Of a stretch of DNA of 64,000 nt, positions 18,087-26,750 are shown one piece after another (the stretch's first letter is position 1; each line of letters starts with the position of its first letter). The position numbers and the translations under genes were made by a program. This DNA comes from Demequina gelatinilytica (GTDB lineage: Bacteria; Actinomycetota; Actinomycetes; Actinomycetales; Demequinaceae). The notes under the pieces are model-generated. The model saw only the letters and a list, made by a program, of their open reading frames with translations, made no database searches and was not told the DNA's origin. The stretch covers positions 30,663 to 94,662 of the forward strand of contig NZ_BBLV01000010.1 in the NCBI RefSeq assembly GCF_000971115.1, given 5' to 3'.

Positions 18087-18440
18087 GTGGCCATCCTGGG
18101 TCTGGGGATAGACGTGGTCGAGATCGCCCGGTTCGAGGACGCTCTCGAGCGCTCGCCGGGCTTCCTCGAGCGGGTGTTCACGCCCGCGGAGCGGCATCTG
18201 GGGCATGCGAGCCTCGCCGCCAACTGGGCCGCCAAGGAGGCGCTCGCGAAGGCGCTCGGCGCGCCCGGTGGGCTCAGCTGGCAGGACTGCGAGGTGCTGC
18301 GCGGCCCGGGAGGCGCTCCCGTGCTCGAGGTGTCTGGCACGGTCGCCGCGCGGGTGGCCGCCTTGGGGATGACCTCGCTCCACGTGTCGTTGTCGCACGA
18401 TGCGGGGATCGCCTCCGCCGTGGTCGTCGGGGAGGGCTGA
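18087..18440 (+). CDS. acpS: Holo-[acyl-carrier-protein] synthase
   Basis: AcpS transfers 4'-phosphopantetheine from CoA to acyl carrier protein. The 117-residue product has LGIDVVEIARF near the start (Mg-binding Asp), the FTPAE motif, the NWAAKEALAKALG motif with the Mg-binding Glu, and VSLSHD at the end. Its GTG start lies two bases after glmS, and its TGA overlaps the alr ATG. It uses the CoA whose synthesis coaA starts next door. Confidence 0.95.
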   Translation: MAILGLGIDVVEIARFEDALERSPGFLERVFTPAERHLGHASLAANWAAKEALAKALGAPGGLSWQDCEVLRGPGGAPVLEVSGTVAARVAALGMTSLHVSLSHDAGIASAVVVGEG

Positions 18441-19546
18441 TGTCGCGTCTCAACGTGTCCGTCGACCATGGCGCGATCGCGCGCAACGTATCGCGGCTCG
18501 CCGCGATGGCGCCGAGGTCGGCCGTCATGGCCGTGGTGAAGGCCGACGCCTACGGCCACGGCCTGGTCGGGGCGGCCGCCGCCGCGCGCGAGGGCGGGGC
18601 GGCATGGCTCGGCGTCGCGCAGCCCGACGAGGCGCTCGCGCTGCGCGCCGCCGGTGACACGGGACGCCTCCTGTGCTGGCTCTACGGCCCCGAGTTCCCC
18701 GCGCGCGGGCTCATCCGCGCGGGGGTGGACCTCAGCGCATCGTCGCTCGAGGTGCTCGATGTCATCATCGCCGCCGCACGCATGTCCGGGGAGCGCGCCA
18801 GGGTGCACGTGGCCATCGACACCGGGCTGTCGCGCGAGGGCGTGCGTCCCGAGGCGTTGCCCGCCCTGCTCGACGCCGCGCGCGCGGCGGACGATGCGGT
18901 CGAGCTGGTAGGCGCGTGGTCCCACCTCGCGTGGGCCGACCGCCCCGGCGACCCGACCATCGACCGCCAGGCGTCCGTGTTCCGTGCCGCGCTCGCGGTC
19001 ATCGAGGACCGGGGGATCGCGCTCGAGGTCCGTCACCTCGCGAACTCCGCCGCGACGCTCACGCGCCCGGACCTCCACTTCGACCTCGTGCGTCCCGGCA
19101 TCGCCGTGTACGGGCTGCCGCCGGTGCCCGATGCCGAGGGCGGCGACTGGGGCCTCGAGCCCGCGATGCGCGTCACCGCGTCGCTCGCGCTGGTGAAGGA
19201 CGTGCCGGCAGGCGAGGGCGTGAGCTACGGCCACGAGTACACCACCCCGCGCGACACGCGCCTGGGGCTGGTCACCGCCGGCTACTCGGACGGGATCTTC
19301 CGCAGCGCGGGCAACGGGCGCGGACCGGTGTCCGTGGGCGGCCGCGAGCTCCGCATCGCAGGCCGCGTGTGCATGGACCAGGTGGTGCTCGACCTGGGGC
19401 CCGGCGCGACCGAGCGCGCGGGGGACGAGGTGGTGCTCATCGGCGCCGACGGCCCCTCCGCTCGCGACTGGGCCGAGGCCGCGGGCACCATCGACTACGA
19501 GATCGTGTGCCGCTTCGGCGGGCTGAAGCAGAAGGAAGCAGCATGA
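18440..19546 (+). CDS. alr: Alanine racemase
   Basis: Alr supplies D-alanine for peptidoglycan. The 368-residue protein has the PLP lysine Lys34 in AVVKADAYGHG, the GLSREGV loop, the second catalytic tyrosine in GVSYGHEYTT near residue 255, and the C-terminal CRFGGLK. The start overlaps the acpS stop and the end overlaps tsaE (ATGA), so these genes form one operon. A GGACGATGC copy lies at 18889. Confidence 0.97.
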   Translation: MSRLNVSVDHGAIARNVSRLAAMAPRSAVMAVVKADAYGHGLVGAAAAAREGGAAWLGVAQPDEALALRAAGDTGRLLCWLYGPEFPARGLIRAGVDLSASSLEVLDVIIAAARMSGERARVHVAIDTGLSREGVRPEALPALLDAARAADDAVELVGAWSHLAWADRPGDPTIDRQASVFRAALAVIEDRGIALEVRHLANSAATLTRPDLHFDLVRPGIAVYGLPPVPDAEGGDWGLEPAMRVTASLALVKDVPAGEGVSYGHEYTTPRDTRLGLVTAGYSDGIFRSAGNGRGPVSVGGRELRIAGRVCMDQVVLDLGPGATERAGDEVVLIGADGPSARDWAEAAGTIDYEIVCRFGGLKQKEAA

Positions 19547-20046
19547 GCGAGACCTCGACCGCATCGTTCGCCATCGCGGACGGCGACGCCATGCGCGCGC
19601 TCGCGCGCGACGTCCTGGCCCCGCACCTGCGCGCGGGCGACGTGGTGATCCTCTCGGGCGACCTGGGCGCCGGCAAGACGACGTTCACGCAGGGCCTGGG
19701 GGCCGCGCTGGGCGTGCGCGGGCCGGTCGCGAGCCCGACGTTCATCATCGCGCGCACGCATCCGTCCGAGGTGGGCGGTCCCGCGCTCATCCACGTCGAC
19801 GCGTACCGCCTGAACTCGCTCGCCGAGCTCGACGACCTCGACCTGGACACGACCGTCGAGTCCTCGGTCACGGTGGTCGAGTGGGGCGAGGACAAGGCCG
19901 AGCAGCTGTCCCAGGACCGCGTGCATGTGGAGATCGCGCGTGAGCACGGCGGGGAGGTCGACATGGACCGCCCCGACGAGGGCCTGCGCACCGTCACCTT
20001 CACCACCCACGGCGACCGCTGGGCCGGCGTCGCGCTCGTAGGCTAG
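19543..20046 (+). CDS. tsaE: tRNA threonylcarbamoyladenosine ATPase TsaE
   Basis: TsaE is the ATPase that resets the TsaB-TsaD complex in t6A37 synthesis. The 167-residue product has the P-loop SGDLGAGKTT at residues 38-47, the SPTF switch segment and the VDAYRL motif. It overlaps alr by four bases and precedes tsaB by four. About 25 residues at the C-terminus (EVDMDRPDEGL region) exceed the minimal family length. Confidence 0.95.
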   Translation: MSETSTASFAIADGDAMRALARDVLAPHLRAGDVVILSGDLGAGKTTFTQGLGAALGVRGPVASPTFIIARTHPSEVGGPALIHVDAYRLNSLAELDDLDLDTTVESSVTVVEWGEDKAEQLSQDRVHVEIAREHGGEVDMDRPDEGLRTVTFTTHGDRWAGVALVG

Positions 20047-20050
20047 TCCC

Positions 20051-20659
20051 GTGATCCTCGCCCTCGACACCTCGTCCGCCATCGCCGTCGCGCTCGTCTC
20101 CGCCTCCGGCGAGGTGCTCGCGCGACGCTCCGAGTTCAACCCGCGCGGCCACGCCGAGCTGCTGTCCGGGCTGATCGCGGACGTCCTCGCGGAGGCCGGT
20201 GCCGCGGGCACCGACGTCACCCGCATCGTCGTCGGAACGGGGCCCGCGCCGTTCACCGGCCTGCGCGTGGGGCTCGTGACCGCGCGGACGCTCGGGCATG
20301 TGTGGGGCGTCCCCGTCGAGGGGGTGTGCTCGCTCGACGCGCTGGGCGCCGCCGCGACCGGCGAGGTCACCGCGGTGGCCGATGCGCGCCGCAAGGAGGT
20401 CTACTGGGCGACGTACCGTTCCGGCGTCCGCGTGGACGGGCCGGCGGTGTCCGCCCCCGGCGACGTGCCGGTGCTCGGTGCCGTGGTGGGCCGCGGCGCG
20501 CTGCTCTACCCCGATGCCTTCCCCGGGGCCGCCGAGGGCGACCCCGACCCGGCGCTGCTGGTCGGCGCCGCCGACCGTGCGCGCGAGGCCGGCTCGGACA
20601 TGTCCACCGAGCCGTTGTACCTGCGCCGCCCCGACGTGCACGGGGTGCCGGGCGCGTGA
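20051..20659 (+). CDS. tsaB: tRNA threonylcarbamoyladenosine scaffold TsaB
   Basis: TsaB pairs with TsaD to make t6A at position 37 of ANN-decoding tRNAs. The 202-residue ASKHA-fold product starts from GTG with ILALDTSSAIAVAL and has the GTGPAPFTGLRVGL loop and the DARRKEVYWA segment. Its stop overlaps the rimI GTG (GTGA). It retains the fold but lacks the TsaD metal-binding motif, as expected. Confidence 0.95.
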   Translation: MILALDTSSAIAVALVSASGEVLARRSEFNPRGHAELLSGLIADVLAEAGAAGTDVTRIVVGTGPAPFTGLRVGLVTARTLGHVWGVPVEGVCSLDALGAAATGEVTAVADARRKEVYWATYRSGVRVDGPAVSAPGDVPVLGAVVGRGALLYPDAFPGAAEGDPDPALLVGAADRAREAGSDMSTEPLYLRRPDVHGVPGA

Positions 20660-21117
20660 TCTCGCTCCGCGATCTCACGGAGGACGACCTGCCGTGGATG
20701 GCGGAGGTGGAGGCCGAGCTCTTCGGCGCCTCCGCGTGGTCGCGCGAGCTCATCACGCATGACTACCGCTACGGGTTCGCGCGCTACCGCGGGCTCGAGC
20801 TCGACGGGTCCCTGGTCGGGTACGCCGTGTACGGCTACGACGGGGACGCGTTCCACCTCATGAACATCGCGGTGGTGCCCCAGGCGCGCGGCCGCGGGCT
20901 GGGTCGCGCGCTGCTCGAGGACTTCCTCGGGGAGGCGCGTGCGGAGGGTGTCCCGGATGCGTGGCTCGAGGTCGCGGTCGACAACGCCGCCGCGCTGTCG
21001 CTGTACCGCGCGCACGGGTTCGAGGACGTGCGGATCAGGCGGAGGTACTACCAGCCTGAGGGCACGGATGCGCTGGTCATGCGGGTGCAGCTGCGGGGGT
21101 ATCGGCCGGAGGCCTGA
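20656..21117 (+). CDS. rimI: Ribosomal-protein S18 alanine N-acetyltransferase-like GNAT
   Basis: The 153-residue GNAT enzyme has the acetyl-CoA pyrophosphate loop VVPQARGRGLGRALLEDFL and the late NAAALSLYRAHGF motif, both typical of RimI. The tsaB-rimI-tsaD context is the usual one. The GTG start overlaps the tsaB stop. The target is probably the N-terminus of S18, though actinobacterial RimI enzymes can be broader. Confidence 0.9.
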   Translation: MISLRDLTEDDLPWMAEVEAELFGASAWSRELITHDYRYGFARYRGLELDGSLVGYAVYGYDGDAFHLMNIAVVPQARGRGLGRALLEDFLGEARAEGVPDAWLEVAVDNAAALSLYRAHGFEDVRIRRRYYQPEGTDALVMRVQLRGYRPEA

Positions 21118-21142
21118 GCGCACGCGATCCCGGCGGGGAGGG

Positions 21143-21769
21143 TCAGAGCTCGCGGATGCCCAGGCCGGCAGGGATGCGGCCGCGGCGCTCGCCCGACCGG
21201 TCGTCGCCGGACGCCGGCCAGCCGACGCCCAGGATCACCTCGGAGCCCCAGCCCTCGGGCATGAGCGACGCGTCGAGCGCGGCCTTGTCGAAGCCGCCGT
21301 AGGGGCGCAACGCGAGCCCCTCCGCGCGCAGCGCGACGATGAGGTAGCCCAGCTGGAGCATCGCTCCCGAGTGGGCGAGCGATGCGCGCATCTCGGGGTT
21401 GGACTCGAAGCGGTCGAAGACGGCGGGCATGCCCGGGGCCCAGGTCTCGTGGTGGTCGTGGAACCGGTCGTCATGCGCGGCGACCAGCAGCAGCGGTGCC
21501 TGCTCGAGCTTGGGGCGGTTGAGCGGCATCGCAGCCTCGATGACCGCGGCGCGCGCGGCCTCCGAGCGTGCGACCACCAGGCGCAGGGGCTGCGTGTTGT
21601 TGCTGGTCGGGCCGAACTTCGCGAGATCCCACGCGCGGGTGACCATGTCCGCGTCGACCTCGCGCCCGTCGAACGCGATCGCGGAGCGGGCCGCGGTGAA
21701 GAGCGCCTCGCGAGCGTCCTGGTCAAGGGAGAAGGCGGCGGTCGACTGGGGAAGGTTCGCGGTTGTCAT
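21143..21769 (-). CDS. Nitroreductase family protein (RutE/HadB-like)
   Basis: The protein of about 208 residues has the FMN-binding pattern of the malonic-semialdehyde-reductase (RutE) branch: [39 protein letters not shown] and a [13 protein letters not shown] segment. It lies antisense between rimI and tsaD, which are usually adjacent. Either the ATG at 21778 or the ATG at 21769 could be used; the second is preferred here because it sits in the centre of a palindrome and matches homologue starts. The substrate is uncertain; quinones, nitroaromatics or semialdehydes are possible. Confidence 0.85.
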   Translation of the reverse strand: MTTANLPQSTAAFSLDQDAREALFTAARSAIAFDGREVDADMVTRAWDLAKFGPTSNNTQPLRLVVARSEAARAAVIEAAMPLNRPKLEQAPLLLVAAHDDRFHDHHETWAPGMPAVFDRFESNPEMRASLAHSGAMLQLGYLIVALRAEGLALRPYGGFDKAALDASLMPEGWGSEVILGVGWPASGDDRSGERRGRIPAGLGIREL

Positions 21770-21776
21770 AACAACC
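21761..21776. promoter_or_regulatory. Operator-like palindrome over the nitroreductase start
   Basis: GGTTGT and ACAACC form a perfect 6-base inverted repeat around CATA (21761-21776). The ATG codon lies in the spacer. It could be a repressor site or a small hairpin masking the start. Confidence 0.4.
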
Positions 21777-21848
21777 ATTCTCCCTCTCTTTGACAGATGT
21801 CCGCGACGGTCCGAGGTCCCGACCTCCGAGGGGGTCGGCGCTCGCGAC

Positions 21849-21854
21849 TACAGT
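21849..21854 (+). promoter_or_regulatory. -10 of a leaderless promoter (tsaD)
   Basis: TACAGT lies six bases before the tsaD GTG; no ribosome-binding site is present. Confidence 0.6.
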
Positions 21855-21860
21855 TGTCCC

Positions 21861-22898
21861 GTGGCTTTGGTACTGGGACTCGAGAGCACCTGCGATGAGA
21901 CGGGTGTGGCGCTCGTGGAGGACGGCGAGCTGCTCGCCGACGTCGTCGCCTCGTCGATGGACGAGCACGCACGCTTCGGCGGCATCGTGCCGGAGGTCGC
22001 CTCGCGCGCGCACCTCGAGGCCGTCCTGCCGACGCTCGACGAGGCGCTGAGCCGTGCCGGACGCACGCTCTCCGACGTCGATGCGGTGGCGGTCGCCTCG
22101 GGCCCGGGGCTGGTGGGCTCGCTCACCGTCGGCGTCTCGGCCGCGAAGGCGCTGTCGCTCGGGCTGCGCCGCCCGCTCTACGGCGTCAACCACGTCATCG
22201 GCCATGCCGCGGTCGATCAGCTGGTCCATGGCCGGTTCCCGGACCGCACCATGGCGCTGGTCGTGTCGGGCGGCCACACGTCGCTGCTCATGGTCGACGA
22301 CATCGCGACCCAGGTGACCGAGCTGGGGCACACGCTCGACGACGCCGCCGGCGAGGCCTTCGACAAGGTCGGGCGCCTGCTGGGCCTGCCGTATCCCGGC
22401 GGCCCGCACGTCGACCGGCTCGCGCGCGAGGGCGACCCCGAGGCGATCCCGTTCCCGCGCGGCCTGTCGAAGCCCAAGGACATGGCCAAGCACGCCTACG
22501 ACTTCTCCTTCTCGGGCCTCAAGACCGCCGTCGCACGCTGGGTCGAGGCACGTCGCGACTCGGGTCAGGACGTCCCGATCGAGGACGTGTGCGCGAGCTT
22601 CGCGGCCGCCGTCGCGGACGTCCTGGTGACCAAGACCCTGAACGCGTGCCGCGAGCACGACGTCGAGACGCTGGTGATCGGCGGCGGGTTCTCCGCCAAC
22701 AGCCAGCTGCGCGAGCTCGCCCAGGCGCGCGGCGAGGCGGCCGGCATCGACGTCCGCATCCCGCCCCTGCGCTACTGCACCGACAACGGCGCGATGATCG
22801 CCGCGCTCGGCTCGGCGGTGGTGGAGGCGGGCGTCGCGCCCAGCCGCCTGGACATCGGCGTCGACTCGTCCATGCCGCTGTCGACCATCACGGTCTGA
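21861..22898 (+). CDS. tsaD: tRNA N6-adenosine threonylcarbamoyltransferase
   Basis: TsaD transfers the threonylcarbamoyl group to A37 of tRNA. The 345-residue ASKHA protein has [11 protein letters not shown] at the start, the metal-binding NHVIGH pair of histidines near residue 112, [10 protein letters not shown] and the C-terminal TDNGAMIA motif. The GTG start lies six bases after a TACAGT -10, so the mRNA is probably leaderless and independent of the tsaE-tsaB-rimI transcript. Its TGA overlaps the ATG of the next gene. Confidence 0.97.
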   Translation: MALVLGLESTCDETGVALVEDGELLADVVASSMDEHARFGGIVPEVASRAHLEAVLPTLDEALSRAGRTLSDVDAVAVASGPGLVGSLTVGVSAAKALSLGLRRPLYGVNHVIGHAAVDQLVHGRFPDRTMALVVSGGHTSLLMVDDIATQVTELGHTLDDAAGEAFDKVGRLLGLPYPGGPHVDRLAREGDPEAIPFPRGLSKPKDMAKHAYDFSFSGLKTAVARWVEARRDSGQDVPIEDVCASFAAAVADVLVTKTLNACREHDVETLVIGGGFSANSQLRELAQARGEAAGIDVRIPPLRYCTDNGAMIAALGSAVVEAGVAPSRLDIGVDSSMPLSTITV

Positions 22899-24538
22899 TG
22901 CGCGCGGCCGCCGCGGGGGCGGTCGCGGTGCTGCTACTCGCGGCCTGTACCGCGAGCGGGGAGGACGATGAGCCCACGCCGGGTCCGTCGCCGTCCCCCT
23001 CCGTGACGGCTGCGGCACCCCTGCCGGCCGCCACGGCATCGGCCCTGCCCGCCCCGATCGCCACCGTCGACGTCGAGCGCCTGGCCTGGGGGCCCACGCT
23101 CGCCCAGTGGGACGAGGCGCTCGCGACGGCGCGCTCCCTGCCGCTGGCGCACGCGGCCGGCCAGGTGATCGTCACCGACCTCTACACGCCCGATGTCGAG
23201 GTGGCCGTCGACCGCGTGCGACGCCATCACCTCGGCGGCGTCATCCTCATGGACGGCGCGGCGCCGTCCGCCGATGCGGTGTCGGCTCTCGCCGCTGCGC
23301 TCGACGACGTCGACGACCGCTCATGGCCCGTGTGGATCTCCGCCGACGAGGAGGGCGGCCTGGTCTCGCGGCTGTCCGCGGCGGTCCCCAGCCTGGCCTC
23401 GTTCATGGCCGCCGGCGCCGCGACGGACAAGGGAGCCGTCACGTCCGCGTACCGGGCCTCCGCGGGTGACATGCGTGCGCTGGGCGTGAACGTGGACTAC
23501 GCGCCCGTCGCGGACGTCACCATCGGCACGGCGGACCCGATCATCCGGACGCGGAGCGCGGGGGACCGCCCGAAGGCGGTCGCGAGGACCGTGACAGCGG
23601 CGGTCGAGGGCTTCGTGGCGGGCGGCCTCGTCCCGGTGATCAAGCACTTCCCGGGCCACGGCTCCGTCACCGTCGACTCGCACGTGGGCCTGCCGGTGCA
23701 GGACCGCTCCGTGGAGCGGCTCGCGCGTGCGGACCTGGTGCCTTTCGCCGAGGCGATCGATGCCGGCGCACCTGCGGTGATGATGGGGCACATCGTGGTG
23801 CCCGAGTGGGGCGAGGAGGCGGCGACCTTCGAGCCTCGCGCGTACGGCTACCTTCGCGACGAGCTCGGCTTCACGGGGGCGATCATCACGGATGCCCTCA
23901 ACATGGGCGCCGTCACGGGCTCACGCGACTCGGGACAGGCGGCGGTGGACGCCCTCGCTGCCGGGGCCGACGTGCTCCTCATGCCCCGGAACGCGGGAGA
24001 CGCGGCCGAGGCGATCGTGGAGGCGGTGCGCACCGGTCGGGTGACGCGGGACCGGCTCGACGAGGCCGCGGCGCGTTCGATCCTGCTCATGCGGTGGTCG
24101 GCGGGGCTCGACACGGCGGTGCCGGCGCAGGGTTACGCGCGGGCGTTCGCCGCGGCCGGCATGACGGTGGCGACCGAGGACTGCGATGCTCCGCTGCTCG
24201 GACGGAAGGTCAGCATCGTCTCCGGTCCGGACGATGCACGGGCCGCGCTCGCGACCCGGCTCGAGGACGCGGGCGTCGAGGTCGGCGACGCGGGCACCAC
24301 GATCGCGCTCGTCGCCTCGGGCCGGATGCACGCGACCGCCGACGTGGTGGTGTCGCTCGGCGCGCCGTGGGGGATCTTCGCATCCGACGCGGAGACGTAC
24401 ATCGCGACGTACGGCAGCTCCCGTCCGACCATCGCGGCGCTCGCGGACGTGCTCACGGGAGCTGCGGAGGCGGGTGGGGACTGGCCGGTCACCATGAGCG
24501 CCGCGCCGTTCGCCGCGTGCGCGGTCAGCTCGGGCTGA
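22898..24538 (+). CDS. NagZ-like glycoside hydrolase family 3 lipoprotein
   Basis: The 546-residue protein has a lipoprotein signal with lipobox LAAC (Cys17), a Pro/Ser/Ala linker to about residue 55, then a GH3 catalytic domain. KHFPGHG (residues 249-255) and the catalytic Asp332 in ITDALNMG mark the beta-N-acetylglucosaminidase branch, which cleaves GlcNAc from peptidoglycan fragments. A second, shorter alpha/beta domain follows. Export as a lipoprotein fits wall turnover outside the cell. Its end overlaps the convergent lysG gene by 14 bases. A GGACGATGC word lies at 24229 in the less conserved second domain. Confidence 0.88.
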   Translation: MRAAAAGAVAVLLLAACTASGEDDEPTPGPSPSPSVTAAAPLPAATASALPAPIATVDVERLAWGPTLAQWDEALATARSLPLAHAAGQVIVTDLYTPDVEVAVDRVRRHHLGGVILMDGAAPSADAVSALAAALDDVDDRSWPVWISADEEGGLVSRLSAAVPSLASFMAAGAATDKGAVTSAYRASAGDMRALGVNVDYAPVADVTIGTADPIIRTRSAGDRPKAVARTVTAAVEGFVAGGLVPVIKHFPGHGSVTVDSHVGLPVQDRSVERLARADLVPFAEAIDAGAPAVMMGHIVVPEWGEEAATFEPRAYGYLRDELGFTGAIITDALNMGAVTGSRDSGQAAVDALAAGADVLLMPRNAGDAAEAIVEAVRTGRVTRDRLDEAAARSILLMRWSAGLDTAVPAQGYARAFAAAGMTVATEDCDAPLLGRKVSIVSGPDDARAALATRLEDAGVEVGDAGTTIALVASGRMHATADVVVSLGAPWGIFASDAETYIATYGSSRPTIAALADVLTGAAEAGGDWPVTMSAAPFAACAVSSG

Positions 24539-25406
24539 CCGGATCGAGCGCGGCACGCGCCGCGTCCGCGATCGCGCGCGCCAGCGCGTCGAGGCCCGCG
24601 GACTGCACGCGCCACTGCTGCCAGTGCAGCGCGACATCGAGCGCCGGCCCGCCGAGGTCGACCAGGTCGAGCCCCTCGCGCTGCGCGCGCGGGAGCAGGC
24701 CCCAGCCGAGCCCGAGGGCGATCGCCTGGGCGAACTCGCTCGAGGACGGCACCAGGTGGCGCGGCGCGTCCAAGCCTGCCGCGTGCGCCTCGAGCCAGCG
24801 CGACTGGAGGTCGTCGCGCCGGTCGAAGTCGACGATGGGCGCGGTCGCCAACGCGTCCCGCGTCACGCCGCCTGGGAACCAGCGGCGGGCGAAGCCCGGC
24901 GCCGCGACCGCGCGGTAGCTCATGCGGCCCAGCGGGGTGACGGTGCAGCCGGGGACCGGTGCGGCGCGCGTGGTGACCGCCGCGACCACCGCTCCCTGCG
25001 CGAGCAGCTCCGCGGTGTAGGACTCGTCCTCGCGGTGGAGGTGCACCGTGGTGCCGAGCCCGGGCAGGACCTGCGCGAGCGGGGCCAGCAGCCAGGTGGC
25101 AAGAGAGTCCGCGTTGACCGCGATGCGCAGCGGTGCGGGTCGGTCCTCGGGGATGCCGAGAGCGCTCGCGGCCTCCGACTCGAGGAGCGTCACCTGGCGC
25201 GCGTAGCGGATCACGGCTTCGCCCGCAGGTGTCGCGCGCACGGGGCGCGAGCGGATGAGCAGCACCTGCCCCGCGAGCCGTTCGAGCGTCGCCATGCGCT
25301 GGCTCACCGCGGACTGCGTGACATGTAGCGCGCGCGCCGCGGCCTCGAGCGATCCCTCGTCGACGACGGCAGCCAACGTCTGCGCGAGGTCGGCGGGGAT
25401 CTTCAT
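24525..25406 (-). CDS. lysG: LysR-type regulator LysG/ArgP
   Basis: The 293-residue protein has an N-terminal winged HTH (DEGSLEAAARALHVTQSAVSQRMATLERL) and a LysR substrate domain. In Corynebacterium LysG senses lysine or arginine and activates lysE. Here it is divergently placed from lysE with a 70-base shared spacer, the same arrangement, so the role is inferred with fair confidence. The ATG at 25406 fits the family start MxIPADLAQTLAAVV. Confidence 0.93.
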   Translation of the reverse strand: MKIPADLAQTLAAVVDEGSLEAAARALHVTQSAVSQRMATLERLAGQVLLIRSRPVRATPAGEAVIRYARQVTLLESEAASALGIPEDRPAPLRIAVNADSLATWLLAPLAQVLPGLGTTVHLHREDESYTAELLAQGAVVAAVTTRAAPVPGCTVTPLGRMSYRAVAAPGFARRWFPGGVTRDALATAPIVDFDRRDDLQSRWLEAHAAGLDAPRHLVPSSSEFAQAIALGLGWGLLPRAQREGLDLVDLGGPALDVALHWQQWRVQSAGLDALARAIADAARAALDPVSPS

Positions 25407-25476
25407 ATAAGCAACGCTAATGCAGTATTCACAATTGTTAGTGGTGTTGTGGATAACTCGGCCCTACCGTGTCGCC
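25407..25476. promoter_or_regulatory. Divergent lysG/lysE control region
   Basis: This AT-rich 70-base spacer (for this genome) separates the two start codons. It contains TTAGTGGTGTTGTGG and the TACCGT -10 of lysE. A LysG-binding site is expected here from the Corynebacterium precedent; I cannot define the exact half-sites. Confidence 0.6.
25465..25470 (+). promoter_or_regulatory. -10 of a leaderless promoter (lysE)
   Basis: TACCGT lies six bases before the lysE ATG, with no ribosome-binding site. Confidence 0.55.
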
Positions 25477-26094
25477 ATGACGTATCTCGCCGGCCTGGGC
25501 CTCGGACTGTCGCTCATCGTCGCGATCGGCGCGCAGAACGTGTTCGTCCTGCGCCAGGGCCTGCGTCGCGAGCACGTGGGGCTGGTGGTGCTCATCTGCG
25601 CGGCGTCCGATGCCGTGCTCATCGCGGTGGGCGTCGCGGGGCTGGGCGCGGCCATCGTCGCCGTGCCGTGGCTGCTCTCGGCCGCCCGGTGGGCCGGTGC
25701 CGCCTTCCTCGCTGTCTACGCCGTCCTGGCGGCGCGGCGCGCGCTCAGCGCCGCCGGAGAGCGTCTCGATGCGGACGATGCGCCTCGCGCGGGAGGCGCC
25801 GCGGCATCGTCCCCACGCGCGGTCGCCGCGACGTGCCTCGCGCTGACCTGGCTCAACCCTCACGTGTACCTCGACACCGTCGTGCTGCTCGGCACGGTCG
25901 CGGCGACCCATGAGGCGAGGTGGCTGTTCGCCGCCGGGGCGGTCACGGGCAGCATCCTGTGGTTCGCGGGACTGGGCTACGGCGCGCGGCTGCTCTCGGG
26001 GGTGCTCGCGCGTCCCGGGGCCTGGCGGGTCCTCGATGGAGCCGTCGCGCTGGTGATGGCGGGGATCGCGGTGTCGCTCATCGTCGCGGGCTGA
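25477..26094 (+). CDS. lysE: LysE family amino-acid exporter
   Basis: The 205-residue membrane protein has five to six helices and the family segments IVAIGAQNVFVLRQGLRREHV and ALTWLNPHVYLDTVVLLG. LysE exports lysine and arginine to protect against toxic accumulation of basic amino acids. The divergent LysR regulator supports this. A pair of inverted GGACGATGC/GCATCGTCC words (25773 and 25804) lies in the loop between helices three and four, encoding ADDAP and AASSP. Confidence 0.93.
   Translation: MTYLAGLGLGLSLIVAIGAQNVFVLRQGLRREHVGLVVLICAASDAVLIAVGVAGLGAAIVAVPWLLSAARWAGAAFLAVYAVLAARRALSAAGERLDADDAPRAGGAAASSPRAVAATCLALTWLNPHVYLDTVVLLGTVAATHEARWLFAAGAVTGSILWFAGLGYGARLLSGVLARPGAWRVLDGAVALVMAGIAVSLIVAG
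25773..25812. repeat. Inverted pair of the GGACGATGC word in lysE
   Basis: GGACGATGC at 25773-25781 and GCATCGTCC at 25804-25812 lie 22 bases apart and could pair as a hairpin. Similar inverted pairs occur at 39004/39059 and 57688/57752. Confidence 0.8.
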
Positions 26095-26188
26095 TGCCCG
26101 CGCTCGTCGGCGCGTCACGATGGCCGGGTGGCCTCCGACCCGCCCCGCACCCGTCTCGTCACGGTCGCGGGCCGCATCGCGCTCGGGG

Positions 26189-26441
26189 GAGGACGCGCGG
26201 GGTCCCGCGCAGCCAGCGGGGATGGGCTGCTGGGTGACGCAGGAGCTCCAAGGGCGAGGGCTCGCGACCGAGGCCGGCGGGCGCATCAAGGAGCTCGCCT
26301 TCGGGCCGCTGGGCCTGCATCGCATCCAGGCGGAGACGCTGGCGCTACGCGCCGCGCTACCTGCGGATCGCGGGCGACTGGCAGGACCAGGTGATGCACC
26401 ACGCGCTTCACGGCTCCCGGACCCGACCGGCGGCTGTCTAG
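26189..26441 (+). pseudogene. Broken RimJ/RimL-like GNAT acetyltransferase
   Basis: Parts of a GNAT enzyme are recognisable in two frames. One frame reads RGPAQPAGMGCWVTQELQ and GRGLATEAGGRIKELAF to LHRIQAETL. The next frame continues RYAPRYLRIAGDWQDQVMHH to a TAG at 26439. The normal family stretch between them (about 17 residues ending in GF) is missing, and there is no proper N-terminus. The gene is therefore 5'-truncated, internally deleted and frameshifted. Its TAG stop now forms part of the -10 (TAGGCT) of the next gene. Confidence 0.8.
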
Positions 26442-26444
26442 GCT
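26439..26444 (+). promoter_or_regulatory. -10 of a leaderless promoter (double-HTH gene)
   Basis: TAGGCT lies six bases before the ATG at 26451, with no ribosome-binding site. Confidence 0.55.
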
Positions 26445-26450
26445 GGTGCC

Positions 26451-26729
26451 ATGGCACGGATCACCGAGCAGCAGGTTGCGGACGTCCGCCGTCGCGTGGA
26501 GGCGGGAGAGCCGCGGGTGGCGGTCGCGGAGGCCGTCGGCATCTCCAAGGCGAGCGTCGACTCGATCATGACCGGCCGGCGCGGAGGGCCGTCGAAGCGG
26601 GCGGGCACCCTCACGGACGAGCACAAGGCCCGGATCCGGGAGCTCGCCGCGGGAGGGATGTCGCAGACGGCGATCGCGCGCGAGGTGGGCACCAGCCAGC
26701 AGATGGTGTCGAAGACGCTTCGCGGCTAG
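26451..26729 (+). CDS. Small protein with two helix-turn-helix units
   Basis: The 92-residue product contains two related HTH units of the Hin/resolvase or transposase-DNA-binding type. The first covers about residues 8-40 (VRRRVEAGEPRVAVAEAVGI then SKASVDSIM); the second covers about residues 61-90 (IRELAAGGMSQTAIAREVG then TSQQMVSKTL). There is no catalytic domain. Such tandem units usually bind DNA through two adjacent sites. It follows a decayed acetyltransferase, suggesting a region of turnover. Its targets are unknown. Confidence 0.75.
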   Translation: MARITEQQVADVRRRVEAGEPRVAVAEAVGISKASVDSIMTGRRGGPSKRAGTLTDEHKARIRELAAGGMSQTAIAREVGTSQQMVSKTLRG

Positions 26730-26750
26730 CGAGGCGCGCCGGGGAGGGCG

